From JACPDI01 sp035463475 (GTDB taxonomy: Bacteria; Acidobacteriota; Vicinamibacteria; Vicinamibacterales; 2-12-FULL-66-21), in NCBI GenBank assembly GCA_035463475.1, contig DATHTE010000087.1, forward strand, positions 1-64,000: a stretch of DNA of 64,000 nucleotides. Reading direction: 5' to 3'. Both the position numbers and the translations under genes were made by a program. The notes under the pieces were generated by a model. The model was not told where the DNA came from. It ran no database searches and worked only from the letters and a program-made list of their open reading frames with translations. Shown piece after piece: positions 16,203-25,142 of this stretch; the stretch's first letter is position 1; every line of letters starts with the position of its first letter.

Positions 16203-17154
16203 GGAGGACGCGCCTGAGGCGGGGGTGATAGCTCGTAAACGCCCCCTCGCCTCCGTCCTCTTCCAGGTGCCGCCGCACCTGGTGAATCTTCGCGTCGAGG
16301 TCGTCCACCGCGGCCAGGATGAACGCTTCGACGGTCATCGGCTCGACCGGTGATCCGAACTCGCGCGAGCCATGGTGCGAGAGCACCACGTGCTCGATCC
16401 TGACCTTCAGGGCGTCGGGAAAACCGGCAATCTTCCCCGCCTCCTCGTGCACAATCTGGGCGCCAAGCGTAATGTGCCCGAGCAGGTTGCCCGAGACGGA
16501 GTACCGCGCCACGCACTCGTAGTCCAGCTCTTCCAGCTTCCCGATATCGTGCAGCACCGCCCCGGCGACGACGATGCCCGGGTCGGCGCCGTAGGCTTTC
16601 GCCAGCTCGACTCCCACTTCGGCCACCTTCAGCACGTGCTCGAGAAGTCCGCCGCGATATGCGTGATGCACCAGCTGCGCGGCCGGCCAGAGGCGCAGCC
16701 GCGCGCCGTACTTGTCCAGCACGCGCGCGAGCAGCTCGCGCACCCAGGGATCAGCCGCCTCGCGTCGGACGAGCGCGTCGAGCTCGCTCCACATGTCCTC
16801 GACGGGGCGCGGCGCGCACGGGATGCACTCCTCTTCGCTGAACCCGTCGGCGCGATCGCGCTCCTGCACGCGGCGGATCTTGTCGAGCACCAGTTCCAGC
16901 CGCTGGTTGTACACGCTTCCGCGGCCCAGCACCTTCACGAACTCCCCCGCCTCGAACTGCTCGCGCAGCACCTCGATGTCCGGGAGGATCTTCGCGGAAA
17001 TGTGGCCGGTATTGTCCTGCAGGACGAGCGACAGAAAATCTCCCCCGCGTCCGGAGCGCAGCTCCTTGCGCGCGCACAGGAAGAACCCCCATCCGGCGGA
17101 CGAGGCCGCCAGCTCGGCGATCCGTGGAAGCCTGTTCATTGGCGTGTCTGACAT
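16183..17154 (-). CDS. OB-fold plus HD-domain 3'-5' exoribonuclease, YhaM-like
   Basis: 323 residues from ATG 17154 (alternative ATG 17139). The N-terminal ~100 residues fit a nucleic-acid-binding OB fold (FFLCARKELRSGRGGDFLSL ... GRGSVYNQRLELVLDKI). The HD domain carries HHAYRGGLLEHVL, then AVLHDIGKLEE with the metal-binding HD pair, and VLSHHGSREFGSP. This order is that of YhaM/CBF1, a nuclease degrading RNA or single-stranded DNA from the 3' end. Full-length for the family. Confidence 0.87.
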   Translation of the reverse strand: MSDTPMNRLPRIAELAASSAGWGFFLCARKELRSGRGGDFLSLVLQDNTGHISAKILPDIEVLREQFEAGEFVKVLGRGSVYNQRLELVLDKIRRVQERDRADGFSEEECIPCAPRPVEDMWSELDALVRREAADPWVRELLARVLDKYGARLRLWPAAQLVHHAYRGGLLEHVLKVAEVGVELAKAYGADPGIVVAGAVLHDIGKLEELDYECVARYSVSGNLLGHITLGAQIVHEEAGKIAGFPDALKVRIEHVVLSHHGSREFGSPVEPMTVEAFILAAVDDLDAKIHQVRRHLEEDGGEGAFTSYHPRLRRVLLKPSGR

Positions 17155-17191
17155 TCTCGCACGCGCGCTCCCGCGCGTCAGCACCGAAGCG

Positions 17192-18127
17192 CTACACGGC
17201 AGCGGCCTTTCGGGCGGGCACGCCGGAGCGGGCGCCGCCGGAGCGGTGCACGAGGGCAACCCCCACGAGCACGATTGCCGCTGCGGCGGCCATGCGGGCG
17301 TCGAATGGCTCGTCGAGGACGATCATGCCGAGCGCCACGGCGATGATCGGGTTGATGTACGCGTAGAGCGAGACGAGCGCGACCGGCAGGTGTTTGAGCG
17401 CGTACGCGTACGCGCCGTATGCCGCGATCGACCCCACGAAGATCAGATAAACGAGCGCGCTCGAGCTGCGCACCGAAAAGTGCAGGTGGCGCCACTCGCC
17501 CGCGACGGTGCCAATCAGCAGGAGCACCACGCCGGCAGATATCATCTGCACGGCGGTAGTCGCGAAGATATCCTGCTGCTGCGACAGCCGCTTCGCCAGC
17601 GACGATCCAAGCGCCCACCCGGCGCACGCGATTTGAAGCGCGATCACGCCCGCCAGGAACCCCCGCCCCTCCGACCCGCCTGCCGTCAGCGCCGGCCACA
17701 CGAGGAGGACGATGCCGGCAAAACCGACGGTGAGGCCGAGAAGCGTGCGGCCCGTCACCCGCTCGCCTCCCCGCAACGCGTCGACAGTCACCATCCAGAA
17801 CGGGCTCGACGCGATGATCACCGCGGTGAGGCCGCTCGTGACGAACTGCTCCGCCCACACGACGCCACCGTTGCCGACGACGAGCAGCAGCAGGCCGGTG
17901 ATCACGACCCCGCGCCGCGCGCCCGCCACGGGGAAGGGACGGCCGTTCGCACGCACCAGCGCGGCAAGCAGTGCCCCCGCAACGACCCATCGCACACCCG
18001 CCATCAGGAACGGGGGCAGGGTCTCGATGCTGATGCGAATCCCGAGGTACGTCGTGCCCCAGATGACGCAGACGGCGAGCCACGCCACGAGCGCCTTCTG
18101 GCGCGTGGACAGGCCACGGGGGCTCAT
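17192..18127 (-). CDS. EamA-family (DMT) transporter
   Basis: 311 residues with ten hydrophobic helices in two EamA repeats. The first contains VIWGTTYLGIRI and PPFLMAGVRWVVAG, the second PVALVSLYAYINPIIAV before a short basic C-terminus. DMT transporters of this type export amino acids or other metabolites. The start ATG at 18127 overlaps the stop of the Lrp-type regulator (ATGA), so it is translationally coupled to that gene. Lrp-regulator/EamA pairs typically control amino-acid efflux; the substrate is inferred only from this pairing. Confidence 0.92.
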   Translation of the reverse strand: MSPRGLSTRQKALVAWLAVCVIWGTTYLGIRISIETLPPFLMAGVRWVVAGALLAALVRANGRPFPVAGARRGVVITGLLLLVVGNGGVVWAEQFVTSGLTAVIIASSPFWMVTVDALRGGERVTGRTLLGLTVGFAGIVLLVWPALTAGGSEGRGFLAGVIALQIACAGWALGSSLAKRLSQQQDIFATTAVQMISAGVVLLLIGTVAGEWRHLHFSVRSSSALVYLIFVGSIAAYGAYAYALKHLPVALVSLYAYINPIIAVALGMIVLDEPFDARMAAAAAIVLVGVALVHRSGGARSGVPARKAAAV

Positions 18128-18615
18128 GAGTTGGACTCCCCGCCGGCCGCCTCGATCGGGAGAACCGGCGTGTCCTTCTCGGTCCCGAGCACAATCGTCG
18201 TGCGCGTGGAGCGTACCCCCGGAATCCTCCCGATCTTTTTCTTCAGCAGCTCTCCGACGTGCTCGGCATCGCGGGCGCGCAGCTTGACGAGGAAGCAGTC
18301 CTGCCCCGCCACGTGGTGGACCTCGAGGATCTCGGGCATCCTCGCAAGGGTGCGGGCGATGCGCTCCTCCCCGGGATGCTCGGCCGTCTGGACCGCGACG
18401 AACGCCAGCATTCCGAGCCCGAGCACCCGCGGATCGATCAGTGCAACGTAGCCACGGATGACGCCGGTTCGTTCGAGCTTGCGGATTCGTTCGAGGACAG
18501 CGGACGGGGCCAGTCCGACACGACGTGCGATATCAACGTTCGACGCGCGACCGTCATTCTGAATAATATTCAGAATATTGCGGTCAATCTCGTCTATTAT
18601 TCTGAATGTGGCCAC
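18124..18615 (-). CDS. Lrp/AsnC-family transcriptional regulator
   Basis: 163 residues starting at GTG 18615. The N-terminal helix-turn-helix is IDEIDRNILNIIQNDGRASN ... RRVGLAPSAVLERI; the C-terminal RAM ligand-binding domain includes VAVQTAEHPGEE and HHVAGQDCFLVKL. Lrp-family proteins bind DNA as multimers and respond to amino acids. Its first codons are unusually AT-rich and carry the inverted repeat 18556-18576. The -10/-35 pair at 18625-18652 predicts a transcript start only a few bases before the GTG, so this mRNA may be leaderless. Confidence 0.92.
   Translation of the reverse strand: MATFRIIDEIDRNILNIIQNDGRASNVDIARRVGLAPSAVLERIRKLERTGVIRGYVALIDPRVLGLGMLAFVAVQTAEHPGEERIARTLARMPEILEVHHVAGQDCFLVKLRARDAEHVGELLKKKIGRIPGVRSTRTTIVLGTEKDTPVLPIEAAGGESNS
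18556..18607. promoter_or_regulatory. Candidate Lrp-type operator: palindrome plus extra half-site
   Basis: A 21-base perfect palindrome (18556-18576, arms ATTCTGAAT) lies in the first codons of the Lrp-type gene. A third copy of ATTCTGAAT is at 18599-18607, beside the start codon. Repeated half-sites on one DNA face are typical for Lrp-family autoregulation. Both sites sit downstream of the predicted transcript start, so binding would block elongation or initiation. Confidence 0.55.
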
Positions 18616-18624
18616 AATAGTAGC

Positions 18625-18652
18625 ATTTTATTCTCACTATGACGGCTGTCAA
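18625..18652 (-). promoter_or_regulatory. Sigma70-type promoter for the Lrp-EamA operon
   Basis: On the minus strand, TTGACA (18652-18647) and TAAAAT (18630-18625) are separated by 16 bases, matching the -35 box exactly and the -10 box at five of six positions. The expected start point near 18618 is about three bases from the GTG at 18615. Confidence 0.65.
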
Positions 18653-18740
18653 CCGGGGAGTGGACGCGATGTGTCATTCGCCCGCGCCTGGCCCAAGCGT
18701 GCGTTTCCCGGCGGACATTGATGAGCTAACGTGTTGATAA

Positions 18741-18764
18741 AAAAAGACTTGCAATCGTCTTTTT
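18741..18764. terminator. AT-rich hairpin in the 18.6-18.8 kb gap
   Basis: AAAAAGAC (18741-18748) and GTCTTTTT (18757-18764) form an 8-bp stem around an eight-base loop. The stem ends four bases before the ATG of the next small frame. The stem is weak, and the T-run arm could act as a terminator in the plus direction. This 150-base gap is much more AT-rich than the rest of the window. Confidence 0.35.
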
Positions 18765-18767
18765 GGT

Positions 18768-19022
18768 ATGGCACAAACACGAAGGCGGCTGGACATGGCC
18801 TCAGAAGAGCGTCACAAGAGGCGCTATCGGTCCGGACCGGGCACCATCGACACGCTGCACCGGGAGGTTCGGGCCCTTGCCGGTGAGATTCGGGACGCCC
18901 GTCGCGAACTCGAATCCGAGCTTCCCCTTCGGCACCGCGCGGACCTGAGTGTGCGGCCTTCGCCCGGACCTATCGCGGCAGGCGGTCAACGGCGAATCAG
19001 GAAGCGAAAGGCCTCGCACTAG
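18768..19022 (+). CDS. Possible small basic protein (84 aa), unidentified
   Basis: ATG 18768 opens an 84-residue frame (an inner ATG at 18795 is an alternative). It begins MAQTRRRLDMASEERHKRRY, is rich in Arg and has a heptad-like helical stretch LHREVRALAGEIRDARREL in the middle, then a basic tail. No ribosome binding site is apparent; the preceding bases are the T-arm of the hairpin. It fills the gap between Lrp and SDR genes. It could be a nucleic-acid-binding small protein or a chance frame. Confidence 0.35.
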   Translation: MAQTRRRLDMASEERHKRRYRSGPGTIDTLHREVRALAGEIRDARRELESELPLRHRADLSVRPSPGPIAAGGQRRIRKRKASH

Positions 19023-19037
19023 CCCTGTCGGCGAATC

Positions 19038-19844
19038 TCACTTTCCTTCCGCTGGCTCCAGGAATCCGTACGGCCCGCGCCCCATCCAGGCGCCGCCGTC
19101 GATGGTGAGCGTCTCGCCCGTGATGAACGCCGCCAGCGGCGACGCCAGGAACGTCACGGCGTCCGCCACCTCGCCGGGTTGCCCCCATCGGCCGAGCGGC
19201 ACGCTCCGGCCGATGCGTTCGATCGCCGCGGGCGTGTTCCAGAGTTGCCGCGCGGCGCCGGGCGACTCGACCGGGCCCGGCGCGACGGCGTTCACGCGGA
19301 TTCGGCGGCTCGCCCATTCGACGGCGAGCGTCTGCGTCATCGACAGCACTCCCGCCTTGGCCGCCGCCGAGTGGATCGTGCCTGGGCTGCCGGTCCACAC
19401 GTAGTTGGCCAGCACGGAGACGATCGCGCCTTGGTGGCGGTGTGCGATCAGGTGGCGGCCGAACGCGCGGCTGCAATAGAAGCTCCCGTTCAGAACAATG
19501 GCGATCACCGCATTCCAGCCGTTCGGCGACAGATCTTCGGCGCGGCACACGAAGTTGCCGGCGGCGTTGTTCACCAGGATGTCCACGCGACCGAACGTGC
19601 GCGCCGCGTGCGCGACCATCGCCTCCACCTGGTCCGGTTCGCGAACGTCCACCTGGAACGCGCTCGCCTCCTGGCCGGCGCGGTGCACCGCCGCGACGCC
19701 GGCCTCGAGGTGCTCGGCATCACGGCTCGCGATCACGACGCGCGACCCCACCGACGCGAGCCTCGTCGCGATCGCCATGCCGATGCCGGTCCCGCCGCCG
19801 GTCACGATCGCGACGCGATCCTTCAGCAAGTTGCGGTCGAACAT
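19038..19844 (-). CDS. SDR-family oxidoreductase, 2,4-dienoyl-CoA reductase-like
   Basis: 268 residues. The Rossmann motif is TGGGTGIG (residues 15-22) and NNAAG is at 92-96. The usual YxxxK is SAAAK (S159, K163), with a Tyr eleven residues earlier in LANYVWTG (Y148). This arrangement is that of the DECR-type 2,4-dienoyl-CoA reductases of fatty-acid oxidation, not a broken active site. The end PLAAFITGETLTIDGGAWMG is typical. It is divergent from the hybrid kinase gene. Confidence 0.88.
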   Translation of the reverse strand: MFDRNLLKDRVAIVTGGGTGIGMAIATRLASVGSRVVIASRDAEHLEAGVAAVHRAGQEASAFQVDVREPDQVEAMVAHAARTFGRVDILVNNAAGNFVCRAEDLSPNGWNAVIAIVLNGSFYCSRAFGRHLIAHRHQGAIVSVLANYVWTGSPGTIHSAAAKAGVLSMTQTLAVEWASRRIRVNAVAPGPVESPGAARQLWNTPAAIERIGRSVPLGRWGQPGEVADAVTFLASPLAAFITGETLTIDGGAWMGRGPYGFLEPAEGK

Positions 19845-19898
19845 GCGCGGAAGTCTAACAGCCGGATGGTAGAATCCGCGAGGCGAACGGAGATCGGC

Positions 19899-21413
19899 GT
19901 GTCCTCCCCCGAGACGTACCAGCGCCTGTTCGAAGCCGTCCACGAAGGTGTCTACATCGGGCGCGTCTCGCGGGACGGCAGCATCCCTTCGGAGACGATC
20001 GCGGCGAACCCGCACCTGCGGCTCATGTTCGGGTTTCCCGCCGAGGGGACCGACAAGGGCCCGAACCCGTTCGACGCCGGGACGCTCACCGATCCCCGGG
20101 CGCGGGAGGCGTTCTTCGCGCGGCTCGAGCGCGACGGCTCCGTCGCCGATTACCTGCTCCGCCTGCGCCGCGCCGACGGCAGCCCCATGTGGGTGGAGGT
20201 GACGGCGCACGCCGAGTGCGCCGGCGATGTTTTCCGCATCGACAGCCTGATGCGCGACGTGTCGGAACGGAAGCGTCTCGAGACGCAGGCGCGCGACCTC
20301 TACCACCAGCTGCTGCAGGCGGAGAAAATGGCCGCGCTCGGCCAGACGATCTCCGGGGTGGCGCACGAGCTGAACAACCCGCTGGCGACGATCCTGACGT
20401 GGGCCGAACGGCTCGCCGAGCTCGATGTCCCGGGGGACGCGCGCCGCGGCATCGAGACCATCCTCCAGCAGTCGGAGCGCGCGGCGCGCATCGTCCGCAA
20501 CCTCCTGACGTTCGCGCGCAAACGCCACACCACGCGGACGATGGTGGATCTCAACGCCATCGTGCGCGAGACGCTCGCGCTGCGCGCCTACGACCAGCGC
20601 GTGTCGAACATCTCCACGATCGACGCCCTCGCGGCCGGATTGCCGCAGGTTTTCGCCGATCCGCACCAGATCCAGCAGGTGCTGCTCAACCTCGTGATCA
20701 ATGGCGAGCAGGCGATGCTGGCGGCCCACGGCCGCGGCACGCTGATCGTCCGCACCTGGCATGACGCCGAGCGCGATCTCGTCATCCTCGAGGTGAGCGA
20801 CGATGGCCCCGGCGTCCCCGAAGACGTACAAACGAAGATCTTCGATCCGTTCTTCACGACGAAGGAGGTCGGGAAGGGGACCGGGCTGGGCCTCACGGTC
20901 GCGTACGCGATCGTGCAGGAGCACGGCGGGGACATCCGCGTGAGCTCCGCGCCGGGCGGCGGGGCGACCTTCACGGTTGAAGTGCCCGCGGGGGTGGGCG
21001 CGCTCAAGGGGCGCGACGAAGGTTCGGCGCCGGCGACGTCGGTCGCTTCCGGCACCCTCGCGCTCGTCGTGGAAGACGAGGAGGCGCTCGCCGTGGCGGT
21101 GGCCGAAGCGCTCAGCGACGCGGGCTTCACCGTCGACCGGGCGAGCGACGGCGAGCAGGCGCTCGCACGCGTGCACGAACGGCCGTACGACGTGATCGTC
21201 TGCGATCTGAAAATGCCGCGCGTGGACGGGATGACGTTCTACCGGACGATCGTCGCGGAAGCGCCCGCGCTCGCCGAGCGGATCATCTTCATGACGGGGG
21301 ACGTTGCCGGAACCGACGCCGAGCGGTTCCTGGACGATACCGGGTGCCGCTGGCTCGCGAAGCCGTTCAGGCTCAGCGAGCTGCTGCGCGTCGCGCGGGG
21401 AATGCTGGCCTGA
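19899..21413 (+). CDS. Hybrid PAS sensor histidine kinase with C-terminal receiver domain
   Basis: 504 residues from GTG 19899, which has GGAG six bases upstream; ATG 19866 is an alternative without such a site. A PAS domain (about 5-125) carries PHLRLMFGFP and MWVEVTAHAE. The HisKA domain has GVAHELNNPLATIL with the phosphoaccepting His, and the HATPase domain shows NGEQAML, DDGPGVPED and GTGLGLTVAY. The C-terminal receiver (about 385-504) has VEDEE, phospho-Asp in VIVCDLKMP, and Lys in LAKPF. No transmembrane segment, so it is a cytosolic sensor. Its end overlaps the convergent sigma-factor gene by 41 bases. Confidence 0.93.
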   Translation: MSSPETYQRLFEAVHEGVYIGRVSRDGSIPSETIAANPHLRLMFGFPAEGTDKGPNPFDAGTLTDPRAREAFFARLERDGSVADYLLRLRRADGSPMWVEVTAHAECAGDVFRIDSLMRDVSERKRLETQARDLYHQLLQAEKMAALGQTISGVAHELNNPLATILTWAERLAELDVPGDARRGIETILQQSERAARIVRNLLTFARKRHTTRTMVDLNAIVRETLALRAYDQRVSNISTIDALAAGLPQVFADPHQIQQVLLNLVINGEQAMLAAHGRGTLIVRTWHDAERDLVILEVSDDGPGVPEDVQTKIFDPFFTTKEVGKGTGLGLTVAYAIVQEHGGDIRVSSAPGGGATFTVEVPAGVGALKGRDEGSAPATSVASGTLALVVEDEEALAVAVAEALSDAGFTVDRASDGEQALARVHERPYDVIVCDLKMPRVDGMTFYRTIVAEAPALAERIIFMTGDVAGTDAERFLDDTGCRWLAKPFRLSELLRVARGMLA

Positions 21414-22278
21414 CCGCGCGCGCCGGGCCGACGGTCCTCGCCTTCTGCTGATAATTCAGCAACACGCCGCGACGTCCTGGCGACTCGAGCGTCGCCTTGG
21501 CCATCTTCATGGCGCCGAGCACCTTGCCGAGATCCACCACCGGCGCGGGCTGGTCCGCCGCCCCGCCGAACTCCGCCGCGAGCGCCTTGCGGAGGCGGTG
21601 GATGGCACGCGCGTGGAGCTGCGAGACGCGCGATTCGTTGACGCCAATCTCCGCGCCGATCTCCTTCATCGTCACGTCGCCGAAGTAATAGAGCGCGATG
21701 ACCTTTCGTTCGCGCGGGGGCAGCCCGAGGATCGCCTGGCGGATTCGCTCTTTGACCCGCGCGGTCTCGTACGCTTTGTCCGGGGCGGGCGGCTCCGACG
21801 GCACGAGGACCGGCGGCAGGACGGTGCCATCCAGGTGATCGCCAGCCGAGAGCGGGGAAGTGGACTCGATCGTGTGAATCCTGACGATGGTCCGTCCGAG
21901 GCGCACCTCGTCGGAGCCTACCCGCGCCGCGAGGTCCGCCAGCGTCGGCTCGGCGCCCAGTTCCCTGCGCAGCGACTCGCGCGCCGCCTCCAGTTCCCGT
22001 CGCACGCGGCGCACGCCGCGCGGCCACGCCTCGCGCCGAAGCGCGTCGATCATCGCGCCGCGCACGCGGCGTTCCGCGAAGGTCTCGAACTTGATGCCGC
22101 GCGCCTCATCGAAGCGATGCGCGGCATCGATCAGACCGATCATGCCGTCCTGGACGAGATCCCCGAGATCGATCGAATGGGGCATCGTCGCGGCAACGCG
22201 ACGGGCGAGCGATTCGACAAACGGCAGGCCGGCGACGATCCGGTCGCACTCGCGGGCGGTCAAGGGCTGGCGCTGCAT
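21373..22278 (-). CDS. RNA polymerase sigma factor of the FliA/WhiG (sigma-28) type
   Basis: 301 residues from ATG 22278, preceded by GGAG; ATG 22302 is an alternative. Region 2 reads DLVQDGMIGLIDAAHRFDE and FETFAERRVRGAMIDALR, characteristic of sigma-28. Region 4 is LPPRERKVIALYYFGDVTMK and GVNESRVSQLHARAIHRL. A C-terminal tail of ~60 residues beyond region 4 is not conserved. No flagellar or chemotaxis gene is in the window, so its regulon (motility or otherwise) is unknown. Confidence 0.9.
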   Translation of the reverse strand: MQRQPLTARECDRIVAGLPFVESLARRVAATMPHSIDLGDLVQDGMIGLIDAAHRFDEARGIKFETFAERRVRGAMIDALRREAWPRGVRRVRRELEAARESLRRELGAEPTLADLAARVGSDEVRLGRTIVRIHTIESTSPLSAGDHLDGTVLPPVLVPSEPPAPDKAYETARVKERIRQAILGLPPRERKVIALYYFGDVTMKEIGAEIGVNESRVSQLHARAIHRLRKALAAEFGGAADQPAPVVDLGKVLGAMKMAKATLESPGRRGVLLNYQQKARTVGPARAVRPAFPARRAAAR

Positions 22279-22562
22279 GGGTCCGGGCTCCTGTTTCCCC
22301 ACTCATCTGGCGGGGGACGAGCCACGACAGAGGCAAGGCCGGTGCCTGAAGCCCAAGCGAAGAAAACACGTAGGCGAAGCCGCGCCACGACTTTGACGTA
22401 ACCGATTGCTGATGAGTGGGTTAGGTGCCGTGCACGCCTGTGCAACGGCAGGCAGTCGGACGCCGAACGGTGCCGTTGTGCGCCAAAACAATGGCACACC
22501 TCAAGACAAAATCGTCAGCATCTTGGCGTGTCTGGTTGGAGCCGACGAGCGCCGGTCGCGGG
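22279..22562. other. 284-base upstream region of the sigma-factor gene with inverted repeats
   Basis: CCCACTCAT (22299-22307) has its complement ATGAGTGGG about 100 bases further on (22413-22421). CAACGGCA and TGCCGTTG near 22442-22480 form an 8-bp stem over a ~20-base GC-rich loop. The region is the leader of the sigma-factor gene or the terminator of the upstream mini-kinase gene. No riboswitch class was recognised with confidence, and no -10/-35 pair stands out. Confidence 0.35.
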
Positions 22563-22799
22563 TCAGGAACGCTCGCGATGTTCGATGCGGGAGCGGATCT
22601 CCTTGGCCGTCGCCATCGCGTCGAGGACGCTGGAAACGACTTGCGTCGCGCGGCGGCGGCTCATGTCGTCCGCCCCTTTCGCCTCGAGGAGTTCCGCGTT
22701 GGCGAGGATGATCCCGAGCTGATTGTTCAGGCGGTGGAAGAGCGGCGCGGTGTCGGGCGCGGCGCTCGTGTCGTTCGCGGCGGTGAGCGGCGAGGCCAT
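22563..22799 (-). CDS. DHp-only histidine-kinase-like small protein (78 aa)
   Basis: 78 residues starting at ATG 22799, twelve bases after the stop of the HTH gene on the same strand. It contains an H-box helix LFHRLNNQLGIILANAELLE with His22, and a second helix RRATQVVSSVLDAMATAKEI. This matches a dimerisation/phosphotransfer hairpin of NtrB-type kinases, but there is no ATP-binding domain. It may accept or dephosphorylate phosphoryl groups from another kinase, or be a degenerate kinase. It lies 344 bases from the divergent NtrC-type regulator, a likely partner. Confidence 0.7.
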   Translation of the reverse strand: MASPLTAANDTSAAPDTAPLFHRLNNQLGIILANAELLEAKGADDMSRRRATQVVSSVLDAMATAKEIRSRIEHRERS

Positions 22800-22810
22800 G
22801 CGCGCGTTCC

Positions 22811-23041
22811 CTACGACGCCTGCTTGCGTGCCGGTCCTGGACGGTAGGGCCCTGCCTGCTCGTCGGGCTCCCGCCAGAGTGTGTCCACGAAGATGCGCAC
22901 CGATCCGCCGGCGGTCCGGACGTATTCCACCTTCCCGCTGGCCATCCAGTTGTAAATCGTGCGTCGGCTGACGCCAACCAGCTCGCACGCTTTCATGATG
23001 GAGATGGTCTTGCGCTCGGCAGTGATGTTCATGTCAATCAC
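22811..23041 (-). CDS. Excisionase/MerR-like helix-turn-helix DNA-binding protein
   Basis: 76 residues (start ATG 23041 or 23032). The core is ISIMKACELVGVSRRTIYNW followed by MASGKVEYVRTAGGSVRIF, which is the classic excisionase-family (HTH_17) pattern with a beta wing binding DNA. A short C-terminal tail rich in Pro/Arg follows (QAGPYRPGPARKQ). No integrase or att site is nearby, so it is probably a chromosomal regulator. It forms a two-gene unit with the DHp protein, divergent from the NtrC-type regulator. Confidence 0.82.
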   Translation of the reverse strand: MIDMNITAERKTISIMKACELVGVSRRTIYNWMASGKVEYVRTAGGSVRIFVDTLWREPDEQAGPYRPGPARKQAS

Positions 23042-23142
23042 CGGGGCGGTGCCCCGCTCGTCCTCGTTCGCAGAAATGTATCGGATGGGCGGTTTCGGGC
23101 CTGTAGAGGCGGATCTGTGTCAAAATACTGTCGCCTCCGTAA

Positions 23143-24540
<1,398 letters not shown>

Positions 24541-24555
24541 TGTGAGGATACTGCC

Positions 24556-24855
24556 GTGCCGCGGTTCAAGTTCTGGGTGATCATCATGGGCGGGACGCCC
24601 ACCGCGTTTCGCGCGTCGGACCCCGCCGAACTGCTCCCAACCCTGCGCCAGCTGCAGCGCCGGCATCCCGACGCGGCCATGAAGTGGTTCGAGCGCGGGC
24701 GCGTGTGGGAGTCGCCCGAAGCGGCGCACGTGCGTCCGCCCCGGTTCCGCGCCGGTGCGGCTCGGTGGGGGAAACATGATCGCGCATCTCGTCCTTTTTC
24801 GCCCAAAGGGAGACCTGCCCGCGGCGGACCGCGAAAGCCTCGTCGCCGCGATTGA
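24556..24855 (+). CDS. Conserved hypothetical small protein (99 aa) overlapping the next gene
   Basis: GTG 24556 has GAGG eight bases upstream. The N-terminal ~65 residues (RFKFWVIIMGGTPTAFRA, LLPTLRQLQRRHPDAAMKWF) look like a compact fold with a WFERGRVW stretch. The Arg-rich remainder, including RWGKHDRASRPF, overlaps the Dabb gene by 80 bases in another frame. I recall similar short proteins in Acidobacteriota but cannot name the family. It starts 15 bases after the NtrC-type stop and could be cotranscribed. Confidence 0.55.
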   Translation: MPRFKFWVIIMGGTPTAFRASDPAELLPTLRQLQRRHPDAAMKWFERGRVWESPEAAHVRPPRFRAGAARWGKHDRASRPFSPKGRPARGGPRKPRRRD

Positions 24856-25120
24856 CGCGGCGCACCGCGAGATACCCGCCATCAGGCGGTTCAGGGTGGG
24901 GAAGCGCACCATGCGCTCGGCGCCGTACGCCGCGGCGATGCCGGAGTACTCGTTCATCGCGCTCATCGAGGTGGACGACGAGGCCGCGTTGCAGGCGTAC
25001 CTCGATCATCCGGCGCACGCGCAGCTCGCGCGCTGGTTCTGGTCGGCCGGCGACGGCGCGCTCGCGTACGACTTCGCGCTCATCGACGCCGCGTCCGTTT
25101 CGATGTTCCTGGAGCCCTGA
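24776..25120 (+). CDS. Dabb (stress-responsive A/B barrel) domain protein
   Basis: 114 residues from ATG 24776, with GGGGGAA just upstream. It shows a single Dabb ferredoxin-like fold: MIAHLVLFRPKGDL, AIRRFRVGKRT, YSFIALIEVDDEAALQAYLD and HPAHAQLARWFW. Dabb proteins form dimeric barrels and act in varied small-molecule chemistry or stress responses; no substrate can be inferred here. It overlaps the preceding small gene by 80 bases. Confidence 0.8.
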   Translation: MIAHLVLFRPKGDLPAADRESLVAAIDAAHREIPAIRRFRVGKRTMRSAPYAAAMPEYSFIALIEVDDEAALQAYLDHPAHAQLARWFWSAGDGALAYDFALIDAASVSMFLEP

Positions 25121-25142
25121 TTGGTCCGGCTGAAGCCGGACA

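Noticed and set aside
19038..19844. SDR as a catalytically dead pseudoenzyme (no YxxxK)
   Set aside because: SxxxK with a Tyr eleven residues earlier is the normal arrangement of 2,4-dienoyl-CoA reductases.
22279..22562. Cyclic-di-GMP riboswitch upstream of the sigma factor
   Set aside because: Inverted repeats exist but I could not match the conserved core of GEMM or another known riboswitch.
22811..23041. Excisionase-like gene as evidence for a prophage or integrated element
   Set aside because: No integrase, attachment repeats, phage genes or composition shift surround it; the fold is also common in ordinary regulators.
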